Shown piece after piece: positions 12,601 to 19,875 of a stretch of DNA of 64,000 bases. This DNA is from Symbiodinium natans (Eukaryota; Sar; Dinophyceae; Suessiales; Symbiodiniaceae), in NCBI GenBank assembly GCA_905221605.1, contig CAJNDS010001112.1, positions 1,588,972-1,652,971 on the forward strand. The letters run 5' to 3'. The notes beneath the pieces are model-generated. The model was not told where the DNA came from and did not search any database. It saw only the letters and a list, made by a program, of their open reading frames with translations. The position numbers were made by a program, and so were the translations under genes. Positions within the stretch are counted from its first letter, which is position 1. Each line of letters begins with the position of its first letter.

Positions 12601-13069
12601 ACCACAGGAGCCCTGAAGCAAGAGAAGGGTTTTGGGTTTAGGGTTTAGGCCCGAAACTGAGCCATGTTAACACCCCAAACCTCAGAGAATCCCGAAACCC
12701 TAGTTTTTTCGAAGCCGCTCCCTTCAACCTCAGCTAGACAGGTTCTGGCAGCACTGCCAAAAAAGTTTGGGTACTGCCCTTCTTGGGTCGGTTGTTTCAC
12801 CCGTCCTTTCCCCCTCCCGACCCACCCCCAACATCCGCCTTGGGAGCCATGAAGCGCCTGTGAGGAGTGCTATACCTGGCAGGCAAGCTTCAGCTTCAAC
12901 GCAAGCCCTGGTGTCGCGGAAACCGTGCTACCAACCCTCTCTATCTCCGGGTTTAGGCTTTAGGGACTGTAGGGTTGGGGTTCCGGTGAGCTGGCTTGGG
13001 ATGGGTATCGATCAGCTTTCTGAGCAGATGATGTTGTGGCACGCTGCCACAACAGCAAGTTCACTGTGA
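584..13069 (+). CDS. Voltage-gated cation channel with EF-hand tail (multi-exon gene, 5' partial)
   Basis: Plasma-membrane or organelle cation channel of the voltage-gated ion-transport superfamily (Na/Ca type), inferred from family knowledge. Exons by frame and phase: 584-~627, 772-~825, 1572-1686, 2113-2178, 3350-3419, 3575-3633, 4211-4285, 5470-5515, 6203-6247/6253, 6647-6708, 7889-~7970, 9770-9835, 10562-10642, 11059-11110, 11781-~11845 and perhaps 13016-13069. In order they encode the end of S2/S3, an Arg-rich S4, S5, the pore helix, the pore loop, S6, a linker, two EF-hand-like loops and a helical tail. Introns are 0.14-1.8 kb and several hold telomere-type arrays. Most donors are GC, GA or GT; most acceptors are AG before G. 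Because the EF-hand region follows this channel domain, it is either a single-domain channel or the last domain of a longer one. The first exons (S1-S2) were not found and may lie upstream of the window. Confidence 0.82.
772..825 (+). CDS. Channel exon, S3 segment
   Basis: After the AG at 770-771 it reads WNCLDSVIVFASWWEAMAT. The W-N-x-x-D start followed by a hydrophobic run is the usual S3 pattern. A short S3-S4 linker exon may be missing between this and the S4 exon, because the phases do not join cleanly. Confidence 0.6.
890..991. repeat. Foldback element, family H
   Basis: Begins near GAGTAGGCCCTTATTCC and ends near TTTCCTAGGTTGTTCTTGGG. Related copies lie at 3056, 17092, 38231, 40647, 43838 and 48629. 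The central GGTTCCCTT..AAGCC..CCAAAAAG pattern is shared. It lies in a channel intron. Confidence 0.6.
1572..1686 (+). CDS. Channel exon, S4 voltage sensor
   Basis: Reads GIRTLRIIRITRLVK then VARLARVLRFVMALRT. Arg or Lys recurs about every third residue, the signature of an S4 voltage sensor. The AG acceptor is at 1570-1571, and an in-frame TAA just upstream (1568-1570) fixes the start. The exon ends after CT at 1686 with a GC donor; joining to the next exon gives MALRTLTQSILYTL without a break. Confidence 0.85.
1687..2112 (+). other. Intron carrying a telomere-type array
   Basis: GC-AG intron between the S4 and S5 exons. Its 3' half (about 1996-2104) is nearly uninterrupted CCCTAAA repeats ending only eight bases before the acceptor AG. 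This is the clearest case of a telomere-type array inside an intron fixed on both sides by recognisable protein sequence. Confidence 0.75.
1996..2104. repeat. Telomere-type (CCCTAAA)n array
   Basis: About 15 tandem CCCTAAA units with two CCCCTAAA variants near the 3' end. It lies in the channel intron between S4 and S5. Confidence 0.97.
2113..2178 (+). CDS. Channel exon, S5 segment
   Basis: Reads TQSILYTLKSLIWAMVLLLL then IV. This is the S4-S5 linker and S5 helix of voltage-gated channels. The acceptor is AG|G at 2111-2113 and the donor is GC at 2179. The split codon GT|G joins to YSFGILF in the next exon. Confidence 0.85.
3056..3159. repeat. Foldback element, family H
   Basis: Copy of the element at 890: CCCAGAGCAGGCCCTTATTC at the left, GGTTCCCTTATAAGC in the middle and TTCCTGGGTTACTCGTGGGT at the right. 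It lies in a channel intron. Confidence 0.65.
3235..3324. repeat. Telomere-type (CCCTAAA)n arrays
   Basis: Two short CCCTAAA runs, about 3235-3273 and 3299-3324, separated by 25 unrelated bases. They lie about 25 bases before the acceptor of the S5-pore exon. Confidence 0.9.
3350..3419 (+). CDS. Channel exon, end of S5 to pore turret
   Basis: Reads YSFGILFTQVVNDAFESEEV then AFM. The SFGILFTQ piece is typical of the outer end of S5 in single-celled algal channels. Acceptor AG|G, donor GT at 3420; phase 0 joins to VNLSEFE in the next exon. Confidence 0.82.
3430..3474. repeat. Telomere-type (TTTAGGG)n array
   Basis: About six TTTAGGG units starting ten bases after the inferred donor. The orientation is opposite to the arrays just upstream of the exon. 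Confidence 0.95.
3575..3633 (+). CDS. Channel exon, pore helix approach
   Basis: Reads VNLSEFEREMGLRYFGNLW. The LRYFG(N/S)L segment is a common lead-in to the pore helix in dinoflagellate channels. Acceptor CAACAG|G, donor GC at 3634; the split codon completes in the exon at 4211. Confidence 0.78.
3891..3983. repeat. Short palindromic element
   Basis: The ends TTCATGGGTAG and CTACCCATGAA are inverted copies with an AT-richer middle. It is a small foldback in a channel intron. No second copy was noticed. Confidence 0.4.
4211..4285 (+). CDS. Channel exon, pore loop
   Basis: Reads TRRAMTALYMSIAGGVSWEQ then VLDPL. The MSIAGGVSW pattern is the pore helix and selectivity region of dinoflagellate voltage-gated channels. 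AG acceptor at 4209-4210; the likely donor is GC at 4286, leaving CT to join G of the next exon. Confidence 0.85.
4325..4435. repeat. Dispersed repeat, family I
   Basis: Carries the shared strings GGTTTAAGAGGATCATACTC and AGGAATATGTTCAGAGGGTTTT. Related copies lie at 8638, 27430, 30502, 34698, 47613, 52205 and 52465. It lies in a channel intron. Confidence 0.6.
4528..5060. repeat. Cluster of telomere-type (TTTAGGG)n arrays
   Basis: Five TTTAGGG runs (about 4528-4560, 4670-4712, 4770-4800, 4880-4950, 5015-5048) separated by 60-110 bases of unrelated sequence, all within one channel intron (4286-5469). The spacing suggests several independent insertions rather than one decaying array. Confidence 0.9.
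5470..5515 (+). CDS. Channel exon, S6 segment
   Basis: Reads YIFYIAFSSLAVLNV. FYIAFSSLAVLNVVTGVFC is the S6 helix and the start of the post-S6 linker, completed by the exon at 6203. Acceptor TCAAG|G, likely donor GT at 5516. Confidence 0.85.
6203..6253 (+). CDS. Channel exon, post-S6 linker
   Basis: Reads VTGVFCQSAIESAQS, the conserved linker right after S6 in dinoflagellate channels. Acceptor AG|G at 6201-6203. The 3' edge is either 6247 (GA donor, which gives the usual linker length) or 6253 (GC donor). Confidence 0.82.
6647..6708 (+). CDS. Channel exon, linker before EF-hand
   Basis: Reads HEDMVIQSILNNKEAHIEKI, matching the conserved helix between S6 and the first EF-hand. It ends in AA at 6708 with a GA donor (GATGCT); the exon at 7889 supplies G and continues ML FTEID. 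A TAA 11 bases further on rules out read-through. Confidence 0.8.
6841..6932. repeat. Foldback element, family C
   Basis: Left end GTAGAGTAGGTAACCTTTAA, right end AACCTTTGCCCCCAGGCTAC then TGGAC. The two halves are inverted copies. Related copies lie at 13088, 14638, 26798 and 50883. Confidence 0.7.
6984..7566. mobile_element. Element with 30-bp terminal inverted repeats and an internal minisatellite
   Basis: The first 30 bases (6984-7013, starting TTGGGTTCGGCCGGTCCACA) are the exact reverse complement of the last 30 (7537-7566). Inside, a block of about 65 bases (CAGCAGACCCACAAA..AGCACCCGGTAAATGC) occurs three times, starting near 7009, 7207 and 7430. The blocks alternate with 12-base repeats of the type GGTGCTATTTCT. 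No transposase is present, so it would be a non-autonomous element. The apparent long open frames here are products of the 12-base repeat, not genes. Confidence 0.8.
7749..7850. repeat. Foldback element, family A
   Basis: Left arm GTCCATGTACCTACATAGGG, right arm ATGAGGTACATGAACCCTTA, with GGGCCCAAGTATAT in the right half. This is the most frequent palindromic family in the window. Confidence 0.75.
7889..7970 (+). CDS. Channel exon, first EF-hand
   Basis: Reads MLFTEIDAAESGVITFQMFQ then EQLLHIE. It aligns with the first EF-hand of dinoflagellate channels. The loop DAAESGVITFQM lacks the usual acidic last residue, so calcium binding here is doubtful. Acceptor CCCAG|G. The donor is unclear (GAG|GG at 7971), though the join to VKTYFES at 9770 gives the family's normal spacing. 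Confidence 0.82.
8638..8735. repeat. Dispersed repeat, family I
   Basis: Well-preserved copy: AGGCCCTTGGGATATTTCAT at the left, TTATTGGGTTTCAGAGGATC in the middle and GTTTTAAGGGCCATCCAG at the right. Confidence 0.65.
9055..9300. repeat. Foldback family E interrupted by foldback family D
   Basis: Outer arms TTGGGATGTTCCCCTTTATA and GAAGCGGGAACACCCCAAG are family E (other copies at 17210, 25283, 62430). Inside, about 9110-9262, lies a family D palindrome with ends ACTTGGAGGTTCATGGTACT and AGTACTATGAACCTTTGAGT (other copies at 43199 and 60568). This is a nested insertion. Confidence 0.7.
9770..9835 (+). CDS. Channel exon, between EF-hands
   Basis: Reads VKTYFESIDLDVWDAWTFFK then LL. The DVWDAWTFFKLLD helix is strongly conserved in this channel family. 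Acceptor CCAG|G, donor GT at 9836, phase 0 into the second EF-hand. Confidence 0.88.
9983..10098. repeat. Foldback element with about 27-bp arms
   Basis: The left arm ACAGTAAACTCCAGAAAGTT and the right arm AACTTTCTGGAGTTCACTGT are inverted copies differing at one base, extending to GGAACAT/ATGTTCC. It lies in a channel intron. No second copy was noticed. Confidence 0.7.
10446..10556. repeat. Telomere-type (CCCTAAA)n array, degenerate
   Basis: CCCTAAA units mixed with CCCCAAA and CCCTCAA variants. It ends directly at the acceptor (AATTTCAG) of the second EF-hand exon. Confidence 0.9.
10562..10642 (+). CDS. Channel exon, second EF-hand
   Basis: Reads DMDAGGAVEIEEFLLGCLRL then RGNAKAM. The loop D-M-D-A-G-G-A-V-E-I-E-E keeps the calcium-coordinating positions 1, 3 and 12. 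This block is diagnostic for dinoflagellate ion channels. Acceptor AG|G. The likely donor is GA at 10643, which joins AM to DIAKLCHDQ without an extra residue. Confidence 0.9.
10700..10755. repeat. Long G runs
   Basis: Two G homopolymers (about 23 and 16 bases) separated by TGTTTTGTGTGTG. They lie in a channel intron. Runs this long are prone to assembly error. Confidence 0.9.
11059..11110 (+). CDS. Channel exon, post-EF helix
   Basis: Reads DIAKLCHDQTWLIREQA. Acceptor CCCAG|G, donor GC at 11111. The split Arg codon (C|GC) joins to FWEFVETEL in the next exon. This matches the conserved helix that follows the EF-hands. Confidence 0.85.
11781..11845 (+). CDS. Channel exon, C-terminal helix
   Basis: Reads FWEFVETELYRMQGQVASLT, a charged helix typical of the tail of these channels. 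AG acceptor at 11779-11780. The donor is probably a GC in 11842-11847; phase 0 at 11845 would fit the candidate last exon. Confidence 0.78.
13016..13069 (+). CDS. Possible last exon of the channel
   Basis: After the AG at 13014-13015 it reads LSEQMMLWHAATTASSL followed by TGA. It is phase-compatible with the exon ending at 11845 and has a helical, Gln/Leu-rich character like known tails. Nothing family-specific proves it; the gene may end elsewhere. Confidence 0.3.
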   Translation, partial: LSEQMMLWHAATTASSL

Positions 13070-13087
13070 CTGAAGCTGCCCTTTCGT

Positions 13088-13168
13088 GTAGAGTAGGCAA
13101 CCTTTTAGCCTTTTTGGGGTAATAGAATCCCCTGATAATCCCAAAAGTTAACCTATCTGGTCTGTAGG
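13088..13168. repeat. Foldback element, family C (right end worn)
   Basis: Shares GTAGAGTAGGCAACC and GGGGTAATAGAATCCCCTGA with the other family C copies. Confidence 0.6.
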
Positions 13169-13327
13169 CGAAGGAGGAGCGAGTTGGTAGCTCGAGCTGA
13201 TAAAATTCGCGTGCCCCACAGGCTGAGCCACAGAAGGGCTTAGCTCTCAACAGCTCGCTGGACAAGCCAAGTGACCGAACCTAGATTCAACATGCCGGCA
13301 CCGTCGGCGACCGATTCTCCTGCTATT

Positions 13328-13453
13328 TGCTTATAAGAAACCCCCCCAAAGAAAAGCAAATATTCTTCCTTACAAGGGCACTGTGGTGATTATTATCTGT
13401 TATTGATATTTCTTGATTGCCTTTTTTTGGTTTGGGGGGTTCTTAAGCAGATA
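13328..13453. repeat. Foldback element, family B
   Basis: Arms TTGCTTATAAGAAACCCCCC and GGGGGGTTCTTAAGCA. Other copies lie at 17937, 21530, 48160, 51748 and 52100, with a right-half fragment at about 11527. Confidence 0.65.
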
Positions 13454-14387
13454 GTCGTATCTGGTGTTGAACCGCTGCTAAGAAATTAAGCTCCCCATTG
13501 GCTAGCTCTGTATCATACCTGAACATTTCTGATGCGTGCTACAGGGTCGTGATGTGCATGGTTGTATGTGTGCAAGTATACACATGGTTGCCATATATAA
13601 CATATTCAGATACGGAAAACTAGTAGAATGTAGTATAGTCTGTTTGTTCAAAAGTTCTTCGCAGATTATGTTTATGCAGCATTTGTCCTTAAGAAGTATA
13701 TTCACGAATAGTACTACTAGTCTGGTACTGCTGCTGTTGCGGCTATTGAATTGCTGCTGCTGATACTGGCGCTACAAACCCTAAACCCCAAACCCGTCCA
13801 AAAGCATCCGTGACATGACTGTATCATTGGGGTGGGCAAGCACTCCCCGACTCAGCACACAGCTGTCAGGAACTGAGTCTACAAGCCTTTGATATGGCAG
13901 TTGGCGTCCAGTCTGGAGTCTGGCAGCTGACAAGAGGGGCCAGTTTATTTCTCAATACCTGTTTCCTGGTTCCATGCCTGTTGCTGAAATTCGCGTGCAC
14001 CTCACAAGGCTCATGCCCCGCGTCGCACCATGGGGTATCCAAACAGCCCATAGGTTGGAAATGTCAAAAGCCCTGGCTGAACTCCGAGTGGGACTGACTT
14101 CTCAAGAGCTTTTTGGGCTTTGGGTTTGGAATCTGCTTTAGGTGGGTGGGGGCAGTTAAGTTTTACCTTTCTCACCTTTCACAGCAGGGCTACTTGATTT
14201 ACTCCTCCGGTAGCTTGGGGGGCTCCAAAGACCTCCAAATCCGCCTGAACACACCGTTGCACCCTAAACCCTAAACCCTAAACCCCAAACCCCAAACCCC
14301 AAACCCCAAACCCTAAACCCTGAAGCTGCGCGCCGCCGGCAGGCACGCCATGTGATAAAGTGATCTGTTTCTGCAATGCCCGCACCC

Positions 14388-14522
14388 TAAGAGTCCATGT
14401 ACCCATATAGAATGTATTTGGGCCCTAAAGCTACTATATAGGGTTTAGGGTTTAGGGTTTAGGGTTTAGGGGGGAACCCCTTGAAGGCCCAAGTATATAC
14501 TATATAGGTACATGGACCCTTA
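14388..14522. repeat. Foldback family A with an inserted telomere-type array
   Basis: Arms GAGTCCATGTACCCATATAG and CTATATAGGTACATGGACCC. In the left half, after CTACTATATAGG, about four TTTAGGG units (14441-14470) interrupt the element. The intact copies at 15373 and 19876 lack them. Confidence 0.8.
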
Positions 14523-14637
14523 GGGGCAATCAAGCAGCCTGCAAAGCAGCTGTGGCGGAAGTGACGCAAAGGGTCATCTGTGAAACCAGACGGAGAGGGG
14601 CTGGGTGGTCTGGGGATTACATACAGGCATTGGCTAA

Positions 14638-14739
14638 GTAGTAGAGTATAGGCAACCTTGAGCCTTTTCGGTGTATCATCACCCCTGTATAATCCCAATT
14701 CCCCCAAGGTTAACCTTTAGTTTTCTAGGCTACTGGACC
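14638..14739. repeat. Foldback element, family C
   Basis: GTAGTAGAGTATAGGCAACC at the left and AACCTTTAGTTTTCTAGGCT then ACTGGACC at the right. A CCCTAAA array of about nine units follows at once (14740-14806). Confidence 0.65.
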
Positions 14740-15372
14740 CTAAACCCTAAACCCTAAACCCTAAACCCTAAACCCTAAACCCTAAACCCTAAACCCTAAA
14801 CCCTAAGCAGTGTGCAAGTCCCTTTCTGCAAGGTTTGGGTTTCCATCCTAGCAGTGGCCACCAGGTCGATCTGCAGACAAAATGTGCCGGTGCGTGCTAA
14901 ACCCTAAACCCTCAACCCTCAACCCTAAACCCTAAACCCTCAACCCTCTAAACCCTAAACCCGAAATCAGGGTTGCAGGAGCCCCATGAGTCCCTTTGGT
15001 GCCAAAGTAGGGTCTACTTCAGGGCCTTATGAAGTACCTCCTATAGGGGGACTTTTGGGCCCAAGTATATACTGATGTGGTACATGGGAGCCTGTTAAGG
15101 GGAAGTGCGGGGGTTGCAACCCGAAACCCCGAACCCTACGCACCCGTTGATGGAAGCCTCACACCCGGAAGGATCACGGGAGGGATGAGCATGGCCGCTG
15201 CGCAAGGAGAGAAGCCTAGGAAAGCCCCCAGAAAAGCCCAAGCTTCAAACCGGATCCTCATCCCTAACCCTAAAAACCCTAAACCCAGCCCCTCGGCTGG
15301 AAGAGGCGTCCGCGTTTTTCTCCAACATGTCTACGTCCGTCTGTAGACCGATCGATCGACTCGCATTTCCCT

Positions 15373-15473
15373 AAGGGTCCATGTATCTATATAGTATATA
15401 CTTGGGCCTTAAAAGGGGTTCCTATATAGTAGCTTTAGGGCCCAAGTATATACTATGTAGGTACATGGACCCT
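15373..15473. repeat. Foldback element, family A, intact copy
   Basis: Arms AAGGGTCCATGTATCTATAT and TATGTAGGTACATGGACCCT. This is a good uninterrupted reference for the interrupted copies. Confidence 0.8.
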
Positions 15474-16322
15474 CTGGGTTTGGGGGGCGTTGAGGCTGAC
15501 TGGCGGAAGGAGACTCCAGAGTCGCTTAGACAGAGGGCAGACAGCTGCTTCACGCAGTGCTGGGGCGAATCTGGGCAATCAACCCTAAACCCTAAACACC
15601 ACCGCCCCCATGCCCAACAAAAAAAGAAATCCCTGGCGGAGCAGGCGGGCACCGCCATGGGCCAGGGAGGCCGCCGTCGCTGGGGGTGAGGGGTTTACTA
15701 CTACCTGCTTCAAGCAGTGATGTTTTTATGTTTTTTTAATCTTGTTTTTTGTTTTTAATTCCTTTGTCTTATGAAGAACTCAACAGACAATAGTGCCTAC
15801 ATTTCCCTAAACCCTAAACCCTTATGAGGAAGAGTCTTTGTATGTTTTGACGGGGTCCTTTTAGGGGAAGTGGGGCTTGAGGTTTTCAGGGGTTGATGGT
15901 CACATCTTTGGTCACAGCGTTGCAACCCGAAACACCAAATGCCATGGCTCCCTGACTTCCTCACTATATCCCCCTTGGGGTCTTTTAATTTTGTTTATAT
16001 GAAACCCAAGAGGATATTAAAGATATTACCTTTTTATTAAGGTTCTAAGGGGAGTATAGCCCAAACAAACTGAGCGACTGGGTGGTCTTCAGTTTAGGGT
16101 ATGGTGTTCAGGGCTTAAGGGTTTGAGGGCTTAACCCTTCCCCCTGAACCCTAAACCCTAAACCCTTTAGACCCTAAACCCCAAAAACCCTAAACCCTAG
16201 ACCCCCAACCCTAAACCCTAAACCCTTTAAACCCTAAACCCCCAACCCTAAACCCTATAGCCCTAAACCCCAGGCTTCGGGGAACCTAAGCCTCATCCTT
16301 TGCCCTGAGGTGTGGTGGGCAG

Positions 16323-16365
16323 CGGGGGTACTGGCGGGCTCCAAAACCTGATTCGGGCCTACCAG
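16323..16365 (+). CDS. 2-oxoglutarate dehydrogenase E1 N-terminal exon (fragment)
   Basis: Reads GGTGGLQNLIRAYQ. OGDH E1 proteins carry a conserved L(I/V)RAYQ(V)RGH segment before the catalytic core; this exon gives LIRAYQ and the next gives VRGHEAANLDPLG. AG acceptor at 16321-16322, GC donor at 16366, phase 0 join. The enzyme is the thiamine-diphosphate E1 of the mitochondrial 2-oxoglutarate dehydrogenase complex. The rest of the protein is not found until 50.6 kb. Confidence 0.7.
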
Positions 16366-16965
16366 GCTGGGTACACCTGTGGCGAAATGTGTCCTTCGGA
16401 TATATAGGCTTGATGGAGTTTAGGGTTTAGGGTTCAGGGTTCAGGGTTTAGGGTTTAGGGGGTATACCTAGATCACCTTGTTTACCCTGAAAGAAGGCAG
16501 ATGTACACCTGTAAGTTTGATCGGTTCACTTTTCTTCAGGTACAGGGTTCCTAGAGGTGCCTGTTTTCCACTGATCGAACGAGTTTAGGGACAAGACATC
16601 GGTAGGGCCGCGAACTTAAGCGTCCCTTTGGCATCGAGGGCTTTGGTTGCAGGGATGTAGTGAACAATTTCAAACCCCATTCAGAAAATACGAAAGCCTA
16701 TAAGGTAGTTCTCAAAATGATGGTCCATTGTTGGGTGGCCCGTATCACACGGCACCTTTGTGAGCACTACCCATGCGGAGGGGGTGGGGGGGGCCATCTT
16801 TTCCTTTGTTTTGGATGTGTGGGGAGTGATGTGGGCGAAAAGAAGATGGTGTCTGCGGCTGGTACGGAAGCCCTAAGTTTCAACCGCACACCCTACTGTC
16901 CTAAGCCCTCTCCCACCCCCCCCCCCCCCCCCTGCCACAAAACAAAAAAGCCATGCCTGGACGAG

Positions 16966-17004
16966 GTCCGAGGACATGAAGCAGCCAACCTCGATCCTCT
17001 GGGA
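16966..17004 (+). CDS. 2-oxoglutarate dehydrogenase E1 N-terminal exon (fragment)
   Basis: Reads VRGHEAANLDPLG, an almost exact match to the family's (V)RGH.AANLDPLG motif. Acceptor GACGAG|G. The probable donor is GA at 17005. A longer overlapping reading frame through here (to 17329) has no family support downstream of this motif. Confidence 0.82.
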
Positions 17005-17091
17005 GACTCGGTTTGGCTATGAAAGCCCCAATTTCTCTTGGTGGGATTTCGGGCTCGAGCTGAGCGATGAATTCTGTAGGAGAAGCCTTAC

Positions 17092-17190
17092 CACTAGGAC
17101 TTCCTTTTGTTCAGGGTTTGGGTTCCCTTGTAAGCAACTTGAAACCAAAAAAGGGTACGCTTTCTTACTTCCTAGGATACTCGCCCACCC
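17092..17190. repeat. Foldback element, family H
   Basis: Shares GGGTTCCCTTGTAAGCAACT and AAACCAAAAAAGGGTACGCT with the other family H copies. The left end is worn. Confidence 0.55.
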
Positions 17191-17209
17191 TAATTATCGG
17201 ATGTCAATG

Positions 17210-17309
17210 GGGTGTTCCCCTTTATACGAACAGTCCTTGATAGGGATTATAATGGGGGGTGCTATCATCCCTATTAAGGACGTGTTTAGTGAAAGGGGGA
17301 ACATCCCAA
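17210..17309. repeat. Foldback element, family E
   Basis: Arms GGGGTGTTCCCCTTTATACG and AAAGGGGGAACATCCCAACC, followed directly by CCCTAAA repeats. Confidence 0.7.
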
Positions 17310-17444
17310 CCCTAAACCCTAAACCCTAAACCCCCTCCCAAAAAAAGCTTAGTATAAGGGGGGAAGAGCCCAAGATGTCCCATTCTTACGCAGAGGTCGG
17401 AGTTTGGAAGGGTCGACCGAGGTTTGGGCTCTTAAAAAGGGTGC

Positions 17445-17790
17445 GCAGAATGCCTAAACCCTATAGCCCAAAACCCTAAACCCTATAGCCTTACAGCCCT
17501 AAACCCTCTAACCCTATAACCCTAAACCGGGAGCGCAAAAAGCCCTAAACCCTATCACCCTAAACCCTATAACCCTATACCTCTATAACCCTAAACCCTA
17601 TAACACTATAACCCTAAACGCTAAACCGTGCTATAACCCTATTGCCCTATTACCCTTTAACCCTGTAACCCTTTAACCCTATAACCCTATAACCCTAAAC
17701 CCTGTAACCCTAAAGCCTAAACCCTAAACCCTGTAACCCCAAACCCTAAACCCTGAACCCTGAACCCTGAACCCTGTAACCCTAAACCCT
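17445..17790. repeat. Degenerate telomere-type repeat field
   Basis: A mix of CCCTAAA, CCCTATA and CCCTGTA units, far more diverged than the crisp arrays elsewhere. It looks like an old array or a separate satellite derived from the same motif. Confidence 0.8.
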
Positions 17791-17936
17791 AAGCCACATG
17801 AAGCCCAAGGCCTGCACGCATGGCGCAAGTGGCCCGAGAAGGCCGGCTGCTGCTACTGATTTTATAGGTTTGGGGTTATAGGTATAGGGCTTAGGGTTAT
17901 AGGGTTATAGGGTTCAGGGTTATAGGGTTATAGGAT

Positions 17937-18026
17937 TTGCTTAAGAACCCCAAAAATATTCTTCCTTAGTGAGGGGAATATAGGGATTTTTGATTTTTGT
18001 TCTTTTGGGGTTCGTAAGCAAATAAT
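17937..18026. repeat. Foldback element, family B
   Basis: Arms TTTGCTTAAGAACCCCAAAA and TTTTGGGGTTCGTAAGCAAA. Confidence 0.75.
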
Positions 18027-18386
18027 TAGTCGGCTGCCAAAGCATCAGGACATCATGCAGACAGCTAGGCTGTGGCAGTATACACATCTCGCGCAGACCA
18101 CACCACGGAGAAGAAGCGGGCAGATCCAAACACCTTCGCGAGGTTTTGTTTAATGCCGCCCTCGTCCGTAGTGGTAGACTTGTCTTTCGCCGCCCGCAGC
18201 AGTGGGGAGGGGGGGGGTGTGCGCAAAGCATTTAAGCTTGCCTTTGCCTCTGAGCGGCACAGGACCACAAAGACTTGCAGAGCCCAAGTTGTAGAAGTCG
18301 AGAACCTATCGGGCTCACGAACCCACGCCCTCGAGCCCACAACGAGCCCAAATCCTGGCACGAACATCCTCAAAGCAACTGCCCTA

Positions 18387-18570
18387 TGGGTCCATGTACC
18401 TGTATAGGGAATACTTGGGCCGCACAGTACCTCCTAGAAAGGGACTTTTTGGGCCCAAGTATATTATAGCAAGGTAGGGTTTAGGGTTTAGGGTTTAGGG
18501 TTTAGGGTTTAGGGTTTAGGGTTTAGGGTTTAGGGTTTAGGGTTTAGGGTTTAGGGTTTAGGGTTTAGGG
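18387..18570. repeat. Family A foldback cut off by a telomere-type array
   Basis: The left arm TGGGTCCATGTACCTGTATA and the middle GGGCCCAAGTATATTATAGC are present. At 18475 the element passes straight into about 13 TTTAGGG units (18475-18570) and the right arm is missing. Confidence 0.75.
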
Positions 18571-18589
18571 ACCCCACTCCCCTGTGAAG

Positions 18590-18648
18590 CGATGGCGCCG
18601 GCCCACTTCAATGCGGATCCGCACTGGGAGCCACTGTGTCAAGAGGAG
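18590..18648 (+). CDS. Coding-like exon, unrecognised
   Basis: Reads MAPAHFNADPHWEPLCQEE between two telomere-type arrays, with an AG acceptor at 18588-18589. The composition is coding-like. No family was recognised and the frame is not certain. Confidence 0.3.
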
Positions 18649-18679
18649 TTTAGGGTTTAGTACTTAAGCCCTCGCTTGG

Positions 18680-18900
18680 GATGTATATATATATATATAT
18701 AATCATTTTATACATGCAGAGAATGTACACACACACATACACATAAGTACGTATATGTATATGTAGATGTATATGTAGATGTAGATGTATATGTAGATGT
18801 ATGTGTATATGTATGTGTGTACGCGCACACACACATGCATGCATACATACATATATATATATATATCTTTGTATGTATATGTATATTTATATTTATTTAT
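18680..18900. repeat. TATATG/TACACA microsatellite
   Basis: Alternating purine-pyrimidine tract of TATA, TATG and ACAC units. The open frames through it are repeat products. Confidence 0.9.
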
Positions 18901-19310
18901 TAGCTTAGGCCATTGCGATATACAAGCTTTCAACCGTAGCAACATTCCATCACCACTGGCTACGTAATGGGAGTTTGGAGCAGATGCCCGAATCAGACCG
19001 AGCGAGCACTCCCGGCAGCATGCAGAAGCCAATTGCAAAAAGGGTTCAGGGTTCAGGGTTTAGGGTTTAGGGTTTAGGGTTTAGGGCTAGAAGCTTGCAG
19101 GGTCAGCATCGGCTTGCTAACGACGTCTGGTTTCTAGGTCCTTTTGCGCACTCGAAGACGATGAGGTGCCACTTGGTAGCCGGGTGGGGGATTACAAATG
19201 CAGCCTTAACCCTAATCCGCCCTAGACCCTAAACTGAAAACCCAAAGCAAGCCCTAAACCCTAAACCCTAAACCCTAAACCCCCAACACCGACTCAGGCT
19301 CATTCGCCAG

Positions 19311-19383
19311 GTGGCCGCTGCGGATGCCCGCGCGAAGCGCGCCGGGCGCCGCAACATTGGGAGCCTGGGCCAGCATCGTGTTC
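19311..19383 (+). CDS. Coding-like GC-rich exon, unrecognised
   Basis: Acceptor CGCCAG|G, donor GT supplied by the following GTTTAGGG array. All three plus-strand frames are open here, so the product cannot be stated; one frame reads VAAADARAKRAGRRNIGSLG. Confidence 0.3.
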
Positions 19384-19875
19384 GGTTTAGGGTTTAGGGT
19401 TTAGGGTTTAGGGTTTACGGTTTAGGGTTTAGGGTTGGTTGCAAAGTCCCCCCCCCCCCCCCCGAATCTAGTTAGTAGGGAAGATTGGAGGGTAAGCCCT
19501 GTAAGGCAGTCGGGTTTCCACCCGCTCCCCCAGTCGCCTTATCGATTCCGGCGGTAGTTTGGTGGATGGTGGCGCGCCTCGAAGTCCTATTAATAGAAAC
19601 ACTAGATTGGGTAGCTTTAGGGGGGGGAGGTTTAGGCATACTTATCCAGCAGATGAGGAGGCCTCTATGAAAAAGGGCACTTAGCACCATGTTAGAAGGT
19701 ACCTGAGGTACCTGGAGGTTTGCGGACGGCAATGCTTGTGTCAGTCTCTTGGGAATGATGGGGGTGCTTTTGGGCTAGATGCTTCAGGCTTGACAGATGT
19801 CGTCGGCACAGTTGCATAGGGTTGGTTGCTAGTTACGGTACGGGTTCCTGGCGTGGGGCCTTTGCCTGGCTTCCC

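Larger units (their letters stand above)
13454..16320. other. Stretch without a supported gene
   Basis: Holds telomere-type arrays (about 14262-14322, 14740-14806), foldback elements and short open frames. Short coding-like pieces near 14330 (KLRAAGRHAM then stop) and 15606-15690 (KKSLAEQAGTAMGQGG then stop) could be terminal exons, but nothing confirms them. Confidence 0.5.

Noticed and set aside
14330-14360. Terminal exon KLRAAGRHAM
   Set aside because: Only about ten codons, no partner exon or phase evidence; noted in the gap entry only.
16976-17329. Long open frame after the OGDH LDPLG exon
   Set aside because: It is in a different frame from the E1 motif, runs through family H and E repeats and into CCCTAAA units, and shows no E1 sequence.
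18650-19038. Tyr/His/Ile-rich proteins on the minus strand
   Set aside because: Translations of a TATATG microsatellite.
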